Source: Maribacter aquivivus
GTDB taxonomy: Bacteria; Bacteroidota; Bacteroidia; Flavobacteriales; Flavobacteriaceae
Direction: 5' to 3'
Length of the DNA: 64,000 bases
NCBI RefSeq assembly: GCF_900142175.1
Contig: NZ_FQZX01000001.1
Span: 930,001-994,000, forward strand
Below the pieces are notes generated by a model. It was not told where the DNA came from, did no database searches, and worked only from the letters and a program-made list of their open reading frames with translations. Below, in pieces: positions 25,200 through 32,440 of the stretch. The translations under genes and the position numbers were made by a program. Every line of letters starts with the position of its first letter. Positions within the stretch are counted from its first letter, which is position 1.

Positions 25200-25973
25200 A
25201 TGCAAATAGGTTCAAAGTCTGTAGGTTTAGTGCTTTCCGGTGGGGGCATTAGAGGTATGGCACACATAGGGGTAATTAAAGCAATGCAAGAGTTTGGTCT
25301 AGAGGCCAATGTTGTATCTGGAAGCAGTATTGGTGCTTTAGTAGGCGCTTTGTACGCAGCAGATAAACCAGTTATTGATATGCTCCGTTTTTTTAAGGAG
25401 ACTCCGCTTTTTAAATACAATTATTTCGCGGTCGCAAAACCGGGTTTATTGAACAGTGAAAGTTACATATCTTCTTTTAAACAGTATTTTCCAGATGATA
25501 GTTTTGAAGCTTTAAACAGAGAACTTCATGTAGTAGCCACCAATTTGCAAAAGGGAGAAGAGCTTTTTATTGACAAAGGTGAATTGATAAAACCCTTATT
25601 AGCTTCTGCAGCATTACCACCTGTTTTTAGTCCGGTGGAGTATAAGGGTGAATTATATGCCGATGGCGGAATAATGAATAATTTTCCTTCAGAGCCGGTT
25701 TTGTCTAGGGTAGAATATGTAATAGGTAGTAATGTATCAGTAGTTTCTAAATTAGAGAAAAAGCATTTGAACAATTCGTTTCAATTGACAGGCAGAGTAA
25801 CCGGTTTAATGATTTATGCGATTAACCGACAAAAAATCAATAATTGTCATCTTATCCTCGAATCGCAAGAATTGGAACATATTGGGTTATTAGATCGAAG
25901 AGGTATCGAAAAAGCCTATGCAATTGGGTATGAGACTGCGGTGAGAAAATTTGAAACGATGTTTCCGGAATAG
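25200..25973 (+). CDS. Patatin-like phospholipase
   Basis: 257-aa cytoplasmic lipid acyl hydrolase of the RssA/YlbK type. The oxyanion loop is SGGGIRGMAHIGV (13-25), the nucleophile S43 lies in GSSIG, and the catalytic D155 lies in YADGGIMNNFP, so the Ser-Asp dyad is intact. No signal peptide. ATG at 25200, closely after the htrA terminator. Convergent with the PaaE-like reductase gene across a long palindrome that probably terminates both. Physiological lipid substrate unknown. Confidence 0.9.
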   Translation: MQIGSKSVGLVLSGGGIRGMAHIGVIKAMQEFGLEANVVSGSSIGALVGALYAADKPVIDMLRFFKETPLFKYNYFAVAKPGLLNSESYISSFKQYFPDDSFEALNRELHVVATNLQKGEELFIDKGELIKPLLASAALPPVFSPVEYKGELYADGGIMNNFPSEPVLSRVEYVIGSNVSVVSKLEKKHLNNSFQLTGRVTGLMIYAINRQKINNCHLILESQELEHIGLLDRRGIEKAYAIGYETAVRKFETMFPE

Positions 25974-25984
25974 TTATTAGATAA

Positions 25985-26051
25985 AAAAACGTCTTTGCGA
26001 AGTACGAAACTATCTCACAGATTGCTTCACTACGTTCGCAAAGACGTTTTT
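25985..26051. repeat. Long palindrome between convergent genes, terminator-like and resembling a widespread intergenic repeat
   Basis: Arms AAAAACGTCTTTGCGAA (25985-26001) and its exact complement at 26035-26051 flank a loop containing CTCACAGATTGCTTCACTACG. The pattern (TTGCGA arm, AGATTGCTTC in the loop, TTCGCAAAGACG closing arm) resembles the dispersed intergenic palindrome often seen in bacterial genomes as a TTGCGAGG/CAATCT element. A/T flanks on both sides would let it terminate in both directions. Confidence 0.65.
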
Positions 26052-26073
26052 AGAAAGTTTATTTAGTACTTAC

Positions 26074-27123
26074 CTAAACATCATCATAGTCTACCTTAAT
26101 AGTAGGTGTAGTAGCGTGTGCTTGGCAGGTAAGAATAAATCCGTCTGCTATTTCCTTATCGGTTAGAATTTGGTTCATTACCATTTCTGCCTTTCCTTCA
26201 GTTACTTTGGCAATACAGCTACTACATACTCCGCCTTGACATGAGTATGGGGCATCTATATTTTCCTTTAAAACAGCATCAAGAATCACTGTTTTCTTAT
26301 CCATCGTAAATTGAAATTCTTCATCGTCAACAAGAACGGTAACCGAAGTTTGACCATCTGCTTGTATAGGTAATTCTTCTTTTATTTCAGTAGGAGTAAA
26401 AAGCTCAAAATGGATTTTATCCTTTTCAACTTCATTCTCTACCAAAGTATCTTGTACTAAACGGATCATCTCTTCTGGTCCACATAAATAGTAGCCATCA
26501 AAATCAACATTCTTATGCTTATTTAACAAAGCATAATTTACCGTTGAGGTATCTATTCTACCAAATAAAGCCTTGTCTTCACGAGTCTGGCTGTTGGTGA
26601 AGTATACAAAAAACCGATTGGCATATTCTAGTTCTAGTTTTACCAAATCTGTATAGAACATAGTCTCTTCGTAAGATTTGTTTCCATAAACCAAAACAAA
26701 TGTATTCTTTGGATTACTATCTAAAACAGATTTTACAATACTCATTATAGGCGTAATACCACTACCCGCAGCAAAAGCAGCAATGTTCTGAACGTCTTTG
26801 GTTGTATTGAATACGAAACGACCTTCTGGTTCCATCACCTCTAATGTATCGCCTACTTTTAATTCTGAGTTGGCGTAATTTGAGAATCCTCCATTATCTA
26901 CCTTTTTTATACCAATGGTAATCCCATCTTTTTCAGGAGAAGAACTAATTGAATAGGCTCTTCTAAGTTCTTTACCTTTAATTTCTTTTTTTATGGTGAT
27001 ATACTGACCTGCCGTAAAGGCGAAAGTCTGTGCCAATTCTTTCGGAATTGAAAATGTAACGGCAACAGAAGTTGGCGTCAATTTTTTAATATGTTTTACC
27101 GTTAGTGGGTGAAAATGCGACAT
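26074..27123 (-). CDS. PaaE-like flavin/2Fe-2S oxidoreductase
   Basis: 349-aa electron-transfer protein: FAD-binding domain (about 1-100, RRAYSISSSPEKDGI), NAD(P)-binding domain (about 105-230, FAAGSGITPIMSIV and YYLCGPEEMI) and a C-terminal plant-type ferredoxin domain with C295, C300, C303 and C333 for the 2Fe-2S cluster. The architecture is that of the reductase of phenylacetyl-CoA epoxidase, but no paaABCD is nearby, so it may serve another oxygenase or desaturase. A perfect -7 element lies 25 bp upstream. Confidence 0.88.
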   Translation of the reverse strand: MSHFHPLTVKHIKKLTPTSVAVTFSIPKELAQTFAFTAGQYITIKKEIKGKELRRAYSISSSPEKDGITIGIKKVDNGGFSNYANSELKVGDTLEVMEPEGRFVFNTTKDVQNIAAFAAGSGITPIMSIVKSVLDSNPKNTFVLVYGNKSYEETMFYTDLVKLELEYANRFFVYFTNSQTREDKALFGRIDTSTVNYALLNKHKNVDFDGYYLCGPEEMIRLVQDTLVENEVEKDKIHFELFTPTEIKEELPIQADGQTSVTVLVDDEEFQFTMDKKTVILDAVLKENIDAPYSCQGGVCSSCIAKVTEGKAEMVMNQILTDKEIADGFILTCQAHATTPTIKVDYDDV

Positions 27124-27148
27124 ATGTTGGTTTCTTTAAATCGATTTA

Positions 27149-27156
27149 CAAAATTA
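27149..27156 (-). promoter_or_regulatory. Bacteroidetes -7 promoter element for the PaaE-like gene
   Basis: On the minus strand reads TAATTTTG, an exact TAnnTTTG match, 25 bp upstream of the ATG at 27123. Confidence 0.5.
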
Positions 27157-27240
27157 AGCATGCTTTTGCGATAAAATATGACATTTGTCAAAAAAGTGGG
27201 TATTACTGCTTTTTGTTTAACTTTTTTAGATTATTACTTT

Positions 27241-27278
27241 GCTAGCGCTCGTCTGTGACGAGTGCCGCACCGAGTAAG
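27241..27278 (+). repeat. REP element copy 1
   Basis: 38-bp unit starting GCTAGCG, with a CTCGTC-TGT-GACGAG hairpin and ending CCGAGTAAG. Matches the copy at 28789 at 37 of 38 positions and the inverted copy at 27406. Lies in the 422-bp non-coding stretch before the RAYT gene; the rest of that stretch is AT-rich without a gene. Confidence 0.85.
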
Positions 27279-27405
27279 CACAAGTATACAATATCAATAA
27301 AATATGATTTCAACACAATAGATAGTTGGTAATCCTTACCGTATCATTAAAAATTTTGTAGATATGGTAATACTTCTAATTTATAATTCAGTTACAATAA
27401 AGTCG

Positions 27406-27443
27406 CTTACTGTTATGGGCACTCGTTGCAAACGAGCGCTAGC
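27406..27443 (-). repeat. REP element copy 2 (inverted)
   Basis: Same 38-bp architecture in reverse orientation: CTTACT, ten bases, CTCGTT-TGC-style stem with AACGAG, then CGCTAGC. With copy 1 it makes a convergent pair 127 bp apart, like a BIME, directly upstream of the transposase. Confidence 0.8.
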
Positions 27444-27545
27444 TAAGGCTAGCAAAGCACTGCCTATATTATTAAATTATAAAAAAGAAATAATGAGAAA
27501 AGAAGAACATTCGCAAGACCTGTGGTTTTTGTATTTTTAATAACA

Positions 27546-28103
27546 ATGAGTAGAAAATATAAATTTCATAATCCTACAGCAGTTTATTTCGTAAGCTTTG
27601 CAACGGTATATTGGATTGATGTCTTTACAAGACAAATTTATTTTGACATATTAGAGCAAAGTATTCAATATTGCAGAAAAGAAAAGGGTATGGAGCTGTA
27701 TTGCTATTGTTTTATGCCAAGTCATATTCATTTAATTTTTCGGTCTTCCGATCAAGACCCATCTGGTTTGTTACGTGATTTTAAAAAATACACATCTAAA
27801 CAATTGGTCAAGGCAATAGAAGAGAATCATCAAGAAAGTAGAAAAGAATGGTTGTTATGGATGTTTGAAAGGGCTGGTAAGAAAAAAGGTAACGTTTCAA
27901 AATATCAATTTTGGCAGCATCATAACAAGCCTATAGAATTGTGGAGCAATTATGTAATAAAGCAAAAAATAGATTATGTACATAATAACCCGGTTTTGGC
28001 TGGTTTAGCAGTTAGTCCCGAAGATTGGAAGTATTCAAGTGCTAGAAACTTTCAAGATGACCAAACTGTTTTAGAAATAGATGCTATTGGTTTTTTGGAT
28101 TAA
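27546..28103 (+). CDS. REP-associated tyrosine transposase (RAYT, Y1_Tnp/IS200-like)
   Basis: 185-aa HUH-type single-strand transposase relative. The metal-binding HUH motif is H60-I-H62 in MPSHIHLIFRS; the C-terminal KIDYVHNNPVLAGL with Y144 is the conserved tyrosine region, though the catalytic residue cannot be assigned without alignment. ATG at 27546 is chosen because MSRKYKFHNPTAVYFVSF matches the family start. It is surrounded by four REP hairpins of 38 bp, its expected substrate. A 15-codon ORF (27493-27540) ends 5 bp before the start and could couple translation. Domesticated single-copy RAYTs do not move themselves; whether this one does is unknown. Confidence 0.9.
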   Translation: MSRKYKFHNPTAVYFVSFATVYWIDVFTRQIYFDILEQSIQYCRKEKGMELYCYCFMPSHIHLIFRSSDQDPSGLLRDFKKYTSKQLVKAIEENHQESRKEWLLWMFERAGKKKGNVSKYQFWQHHNKPIELWSNYVIKQKIDYVHNNPVLAGLAVSPEDWKYSSARNFQDDQTVLEIDAIGFLD

Positions 28104-28114
28104 CTAGCTAATGA

Positions 28115-28152
28115 CTTACTATTGTCTTCACCAGTTGCAAACTGGCGGTAGC
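28115..28152 (-). repeat. REP element copy 3, stem variant
   Basis: Same 38-bp layout as copy 2 (CTTACT, ten bases, stem, TTGCAAA loop region, stem, CGGTAGC), but the stem is CCAGTT/AACTGG instead of CTCGTT/AACGAG. Both strands of the stem changed together, so pairing is kept. It lies 11 bp after the RAYT stop. Confidence 0.75.
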
Positions 28153-28218
28153 GGGGGTAGCTGGGTTGTTGGGCAATGGATAATTTAGAAAAAGTTTTGT
28201 TGTAGGTTATATTTAGAA

Positions 28219-28764
28219 ATGAAAGAAATAATATATGTTAAAAACAGGTCAGGTAATTTTTTTTATTACCCTATGATTTTTTGCATTTTCATAGATATAG
28301 TTTTGATAATTGGGTTGTGTTTTTTTGAAGAGATTTTTTCTATTAGTATCGCAATAAGTATGTTTTGGTCCATTTTTATTATCACTTTTTTACTTTATCT
28401 AGGTCCTTTGTTAATAGTGTTCTTTAATCATTGGTACTATAGTCGAAATACAGGAATTTCAATGGAGGTAATCGATGATGAAATAATATTTACTTTCAAA
28501 TTTGCAAAAAGAAGTGTAATGTTGGAATATAAAAATGTATCTAGAATAGAACTTATGTTATCTTATCCTAGATATGATGGAAGAGTTTCTTGGATGTTCT
28601 GGGATAATTATTATTATTTTATTATCGTTATGAAAGACGGAAAAAGTTATCCTGTTTCTTGTTTAATTTGTGGGGATTTACTGAAATATATTTCAAGAGA
28701 AAAAATAACTAATACTAGAATAATGTTTCCAATTATTTTTGGTGTTAATTTGATTAAAGATTAA
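28219..28764 (+). CDS. Hypothetical two-TM membrane protein
   Basis: 181-aa protein I do not recognise. Two hydrophobic segments, about residues 13-35 and 44-70, are followed by a soluble part (about 75-181) with strand-like pattern (ISMEVIDDEIIFTFKFAK, VSRIELMLSYPRYDGRVSW) that could be a bacterial PH-like domain; this is a guess. AT-rich and flanked on both sides by REP elements, so it lies in a mobile-element-prone accessory patch. ATG at 28219 with AAAT-rich upstream. No partner genes nearby. Confidence 0.65.
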   Translation: MKEIIYVKNRSGNFFYYPMIFCIFIDIVLIIGLCFFEEIFSISIAISMFWSIFIITFLLYLGPLLIVFFNHWYYSRNTGISMEVIDDEIIFTFKFAKRSVMLEYKNVSRIELMLSYPRYDGRVSWMFWDNYYYFIIVMKDGKSYPVSCLICGDLLKYISREKITNTRIMFPIIFGVNLIKD

Positions 28765-28788
28765 GAATTTTAGTTTCCTTCTACTTCC

Positions 28789-28826
28789 GCTAGCGCTCGT
28801 CTGTGACGAGTGCCGTACCGAGTAAG
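28789..28826 (+). repeat. REP element copy 4
   Basis: Near-identical to copy 1 at 27241, differing by one C to T. Same orientation. It lies 24 bp after the two-TM hypothetical gene, so copies 1 and 4 bracket the RAYT and that gene. Confidence 0.85.
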
Positions 28827-28895
28827 AATAGGTTTAATAAATAAATAAAAAATAATTTCCACACTGGCCCCATGTTAGCGTTAACTAACTAATAG

Positions 28896-28933
28896 CATAC
28901 AGTGGAGGTCAGTAGTTCCAAACTTACGGTAGC
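28896..28933 (-). repeat. Decayed REP element
   Basis: Ends in CGGTAGC like copy 3 and has an AGTT-CC-AAACT remnant stem, with a CATACA start in place of CTTACT. Weaker pairing suggests an older copy. The rest of 28765-29157 holds only the intact copy 4 and no gene. Confidence 0.45.
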
Positions 28934-29157
28934 GGGGATAAAGAACTAGCAATTTCTTTTTTAGATAAAGCACTCTTAGAAACTTCAAATACCTTGAAAA
29001 GGATTTTTTTGACGGGGAACAAGGAAGAGATTAATCGGTTAATTTTTTCTGGATAAATAGTAAGGTATAAAATAAGACCCTAAAGAATATTTTGAATTTT
29101 CTTTGTAACAAACTCAAGATTTTTCTTACTTATATTCTGAATACTAAAACCAACCGA

Positions 29158-30627
29158 ATGTTTAAACGTTTTTCTTCCTTACAATGGAAATCCTTTTTCA
29201 GGTCTTCTAACCTTGGTAAAAGTCTGGGGATAAAAATAGTAATGGGCTTTTTTGGCGTATATATGCTTTTATCACTTGCTGCTACAGGTGCAGGAATGTA
29301 CTTTATCTTAAAAGAAGTATTTCCAGATCAGAGCCCTATGTGGAGCATTAGTCAATATTTCATTTACTGGATTTTAATTGAATTATTGTTACGATACTTC
29401 ATGCAGAAATTACCGGTTATGGATATAAAACCATTCTTGACTACACCGGTTAAGAAAAGCACCATCGCACATTATATATTGGGAAGATCGGCGGCATCTA
29501 TATATAATTTATTGACGCTATTCTTTGTCGTACCCTTTGCAATTGTTTTATTGGTTAATGGTTACCCTGCAGTAAATGTTTTATTATGGATAGTGGGTAT
29601 CATGGGTATTATACTTAGTATTAATTATGTTAACCTGCTTGTAAATAAGAATGATAAAGTTCTTATTGGCATAGGAAGTATTCTTGCCTTGGGTTACGGA
29701 TTGGATTATTTTGGAGTGTTCTCTATAAAAGAGTTTTTTGCACCTGTTTTTCATGCGCTCTATGCATATCCAATTACGGTATTGATTCCGATTGCTTTAG
29801 CAGGAATTATATATTATGTCAATTTTAAATACCTACGAGATAAGATTTATCTAGATGCTAAGCTTCAATCGAAATCAGTAGAGGCAAATACTTCAGATAT
29901 GTCTTGGACAAAGCGTTTTGGAGAAATGGGTTCTTTCTTGCAACTTGATTTAAAAATGATTTGGAGAAATAAACGAACCAAGTCTCAAGTATTTATTTCC
30001 TTACTTTTTGTTTTTTATGGCTTGGTGTTCTATACCGTGGAAGCCTATAGTAGTATGATGCCAATGAAAGCATTTGTTGGTGTATTTATGACAGGAATTT
30101 TCTTAAGTAATTTTGGTCAATTTATACCAGCTTGGGATAGTAGCTATTATAGTATGATGATGTCGCAAAACATACCAATGCGAAAGTATTTAGAATCTAA
30201 AGTTATTTTAATTACTGTAAGTGTTGTGGGTATGTTTTTATTGACGATACCCTATGTTTACTTCGGTTGGGAGGCTTTAGCTATTAATTTTGGTTGCGCA
30301 TTGTATAATCTAGGAGTAAATATACCGGTCATTTTATATTTTGGTTCATTCAACAAAAAAAGAATCGAATTAGACCAGAGTCCGTTTGGTAACATGCAGG
30401 GCGCAAGTGCTACTCAGTTTCTGGTAATGCTTCCGGTAATGGTGGTTCCTATAATTATCTTTTCCATCTTTTATTACATCTTTAATATAGAAGTTGCAGT
30501 CGGAGTATTATCGGTTTTAGGAATCATTGGTTTTGCCATGAAAAACTACTTACTTGGATTAATTACGGAGCAGTACAAGAAAAAGAAATACGGAATGATC
30601 GCTGGTTTTAAAGAGAAAGCTAGTTAA
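29158..30627 (+). CDS. ABC transporter permease (DUF5687-like)
   Basis: 489-aa polytopic membrane protein with about twelve hydrophobic helices, of the DUF5687 type common in flavobacteria, next to an ATP-binding gene. Start set at the ATG at 29158 (MFKRFSSLQWKSFFRSSNLG); an upstream TTG at 29092 would add 22 residues unlike the family. Conserved-looking segment FLQLDLKMIWRNKRTK near residue 258. The 56-bp gap to the ATPase gene suggests an operon. Substrate and direction unknown, exporter likely. Confidence 0.8.
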   Translation: MFKRFSSLQWKSFFRSSNLGKSLGIKIVMGFFGVYMLLSLAATGAGMYFILKEVFPDQSPMWSISQYFIYWILIELLLRYFMQKLPVMDIKPFLTTPVKKSTIAHYILGRSAASIYNLLTLFFVVPFAIVLLVNGYPAVNVLLWIVGIMGIILSINYVNLLVNKNDKVLIGIGSILALGYGLDYFGVFSIKEFFAPVFHALYAYPITVLIPIALAGIIYYVNFKYLRDKIYLDAKLQSKSVEANTSDMSWTKRFGEMGSFLQLDLKMIWRNKRTKSQVFISLLFVFYGLVFYTVEAYSSMMPMKAFVGVFMTGIFLSNFGQFIPAWDSSYYSMMMSQNIPMRKYLESKVILITVSVVGMFLLTIPYVYFGWEALAINFGCALYNLGVNIPVILYFGSFNKKRIELDQSPFGNMQGASATQFLVMLPVMVVPIIIFSIFYYIFNIEVAVGVLSVLGIIGFAMKNYLLGLITEQYKKKKYGMIAGFKEKAS

Positions 30628-30683
30628 GCTTTTTCAGTTTATAACATCACAATTCATCTCTAACAAATTAGAATAACAAGATT

Positions 30684-31403
30684 ATGATTACAATAGAAAA
30701 TTTATCAAAAATATACGGTTCACAAAAAGTCCTTAATATTGAATCTTTAAATATACCAACAGGACAAAGCTTTGGTTTAGTAGGTAACAACGGTGCAGGT
30801 AAGACAACATTATTTAGTTTGCTGCTTGATCTAATACAACCTACTACTGGTCATATCATTAATAATGATGTTCAAGTAAACACCAGTGAAGATTGGAAAC
30901 CGTTTACTTCATCGTTTATAGATGAAACGTTTTTAATTGGATATCTGACTCCCGAAGAGTATTTCTACTTTATAGGTGATCTTCGTGGTCAAAATAAAGC
31001 AGATGTAGATGCATTATTGGCACAGTATCAAGATTTTTTCCATGGCGAAATTTTAGGTCAAAAGAAGTACTTGCGAGATTTATCTAAAGGGAATCAGAAG
31101 AAAGCTGGTATTGTAGCTTCATTTATTGGGAACCCTAAAGTGGTTATTTTAGACGAGCCTTTTGCAAATTTGGATCCAACCACTCAAATTCGTTTAAAGC
31201 AAATTATTAAAGAATTGGCCGAACAAAAAGACGTAACCGTTTTAGTCTCTAGTCACGATTTAATTCACGTGACAGAAGTTTGCGAACGTATTGTTGTTCT
31301 GAATAAAGGTGAGGTGGTTAAAGACATAGAAACATCTGCTGAAACATTGAAAGAACTAGAGGTTTTCTTTGGTGCGGAGAGCGCACAGGTAGTTGTGGAA
31401 TAA
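30684..31403 (+). CDS. ABC transporter ATP-binding protein
   Basis: 239-aa nucleotide-binding domain. Walker A GNNGAGKTTLF near residue 36, signature LSKGNQKKAG near 133 (a variant of LSGGQ), Walker B VVILDEPFANLDP near 154 and switch histidine in VSSHDLIHVTE near 191. Partner of the upstream permease. A 39-bp gap leads to an unrelated hypothetical gene. Probably exports a lipid, peptide or drug-like molecule; no more can be said. Confidence 0.93.
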   Translation: MITIENLSKIYGSQKVLNIESLNIPTGQSFGLVGNNGAGKTTLFSLLLDLIQPTTGHIINNDVQVNTSEDWKPFTSSFIDETFLIGYLTPEEYFYFIGDLRGQNKADVDALLAQYQDFFHGEILGQKKYLRDLSKGNQKKAGIVASFIGNPKVVILDEPFANLDPTTQIRLKQIIKELAEQKDVTVLVSSHDLIHVTEVCERIVVLNKGEVVKDIETSAETLKELEVFFGAESAQVVVE

Positions 31404-31442
31404 ATTGATATTTTTAAATTTATAGATATTTAAACTAAATAA

Positions 31443-32147
31443 ATGGCTTCTGATTTAGATTCACTAATTGATTTTTATCAATGGGAAATTACTAGAATAC
31501 AGTCTCAAATCGATGAAAATTTAAAAATGCATTTTTATAATGAGATTGAATTTGATGTGGTTGCTTTGCGTGGGTTGAAGAATGAGTTGGATGCTATTTT
31601 AACATTGCAAGATTCAAAGTATCCGAAGATTAAAAGAGTAAAAGATCAAATTGAATATTATAAAACTAAGATTGAAGAAAAAGGAAAACTAAGTTACTTC
31701 AACGAAGCCTATGAAATTAGAATACGTGAAAAGGAAAGTGAACTAGAAGCATTATTAAAGGCTAAAAATAAGATGATTTCGTTCGAAACTCAATATGTAG
31801 ACGATGCTTTGTATAAGTTGTATTCAAATGAGATTTTTGCTTTCAATTTATATCTAAATGATAAAAAGCAAACTTCCTTAAGTCTTAATTTGGTAGATAC
31901 TAATGAAATAAGAATAGCAGTTTATCTTGAGAATAAGAATGATTATTCATGGTATAGAAAATACTCTTTAATTAAAGATTTAAAATTTCATGATTTAGAA
32001 GGTGGAGGAATGTATTTGACAAGGAGGATTCCTAACTCAAATACCTTATTAGAAATTAAAGAGCTTCTATCAAGAATCGTAATAGCAATTAAGAATGGCG
32101 GTTATGTTAAAAATGAAATCTATTTAGAACTCATCGAAAATAAGTAA
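31443..32147 (+). CDS. Hypothetical coiled-coil protein
   Basis: 234-aa soluble protein I do not recognise. The first half (about 1-120) is highly charged and predicted coiled coil (IKRVKDQIEYYKTKIEEKGK). The second half has an alternating strand-like pattern (FNLYLNDKKQTSLSLNLVDTNEIRIAVYL in short pieces near 139-167) and ends with a helical region. No signal peptide or membrane segment. It could be third in the ABC operon (39-bp gap), and a strong terminator follows at 32173. Confidence 0.65.
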   Translation: MASDLDSLIDFYQWEITRIQSQIDENLKMHFYNEIEFDVVALRGLKNELDAILTLQDSKYPKIKRVKDQIEYYKTKIEEKGKLSYFNEAYEIRIREKESELEALLKAKNKMISFETQYVDDALYKLYSNEIFAFNLYLNDKKQTSLSLNLVDTNEIRIAVYLENKNDYSWYRKYSLIKDLKFHDLEGGGMYLTRRIPNSNTLLEIKELLSRIVIAIKNGGYVKNEIYLELIENK

Positions 32148-32172
32148 TCATCAAAATTTCATAGTAAAATTT

Positions 32173-32198
32173 AAAAACCAACCTAGTGGTTGGTTTTT
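32173..32198 (+). terminator. Rho-independent terminator after the 234-aa gene
   Basis: Perfect 11-bp stem: AAAAACCAACC (32173-32183), loop TAGT, GGTTGGTTTTT (32188-32198). The rest of the gap to sprE (32199-32440) has no gene; it contains AACTACTTAGTC at 32303-32314, a weak relative of the TetR-operator-like motif. Confidence 0.85.
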
Positions 32199-32440
32199 CA
32201 TTTCTGAGTTTTATAGGGAGATAGATAAAATCCGATGAAGATGTATTTGATCAGATTATCTGCAGTTATTATATAAATACTTGGTCATTATAATTTAAAA
32301 CAAACTACTTAGTCGGTAAAAATTGGCGTTAGTGCTCTAGGAATGTTGCGAATGCTTAAAAATAAATATGCTGTTTACCGATGAACTACATAATAATGTG
32401 GCTGTTTTTAAGTTAAACATACATACGTAGATCAACTATT

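Noticed and set aside
26074..27123. Phenylacetate degradation role for the PaaE-like gene
   Set aside because: Domain architecture fits, but no paaA-D or paaK neighbours are seen, so only the oxidoreductase architecture is claimed.
27241..28933. CRISPR array from the repeated hairpins
   Set aside because: Repeats are inverted, irregularly spaced and hairpin-forming, with no spacers of even length; they are REP elements.
29092..29157. TTG start of the DUF5687-like permease at 29092
   Set aside because: The extra 22 residues do not resemble the family; ATG at 29158 begins the conserved part.
32303..32314. TetR operator upstream of sprE
   Set aside because: Single degenerate match (AACTACTTAGTC) without a second site; not enough to add sprE to the regulon.
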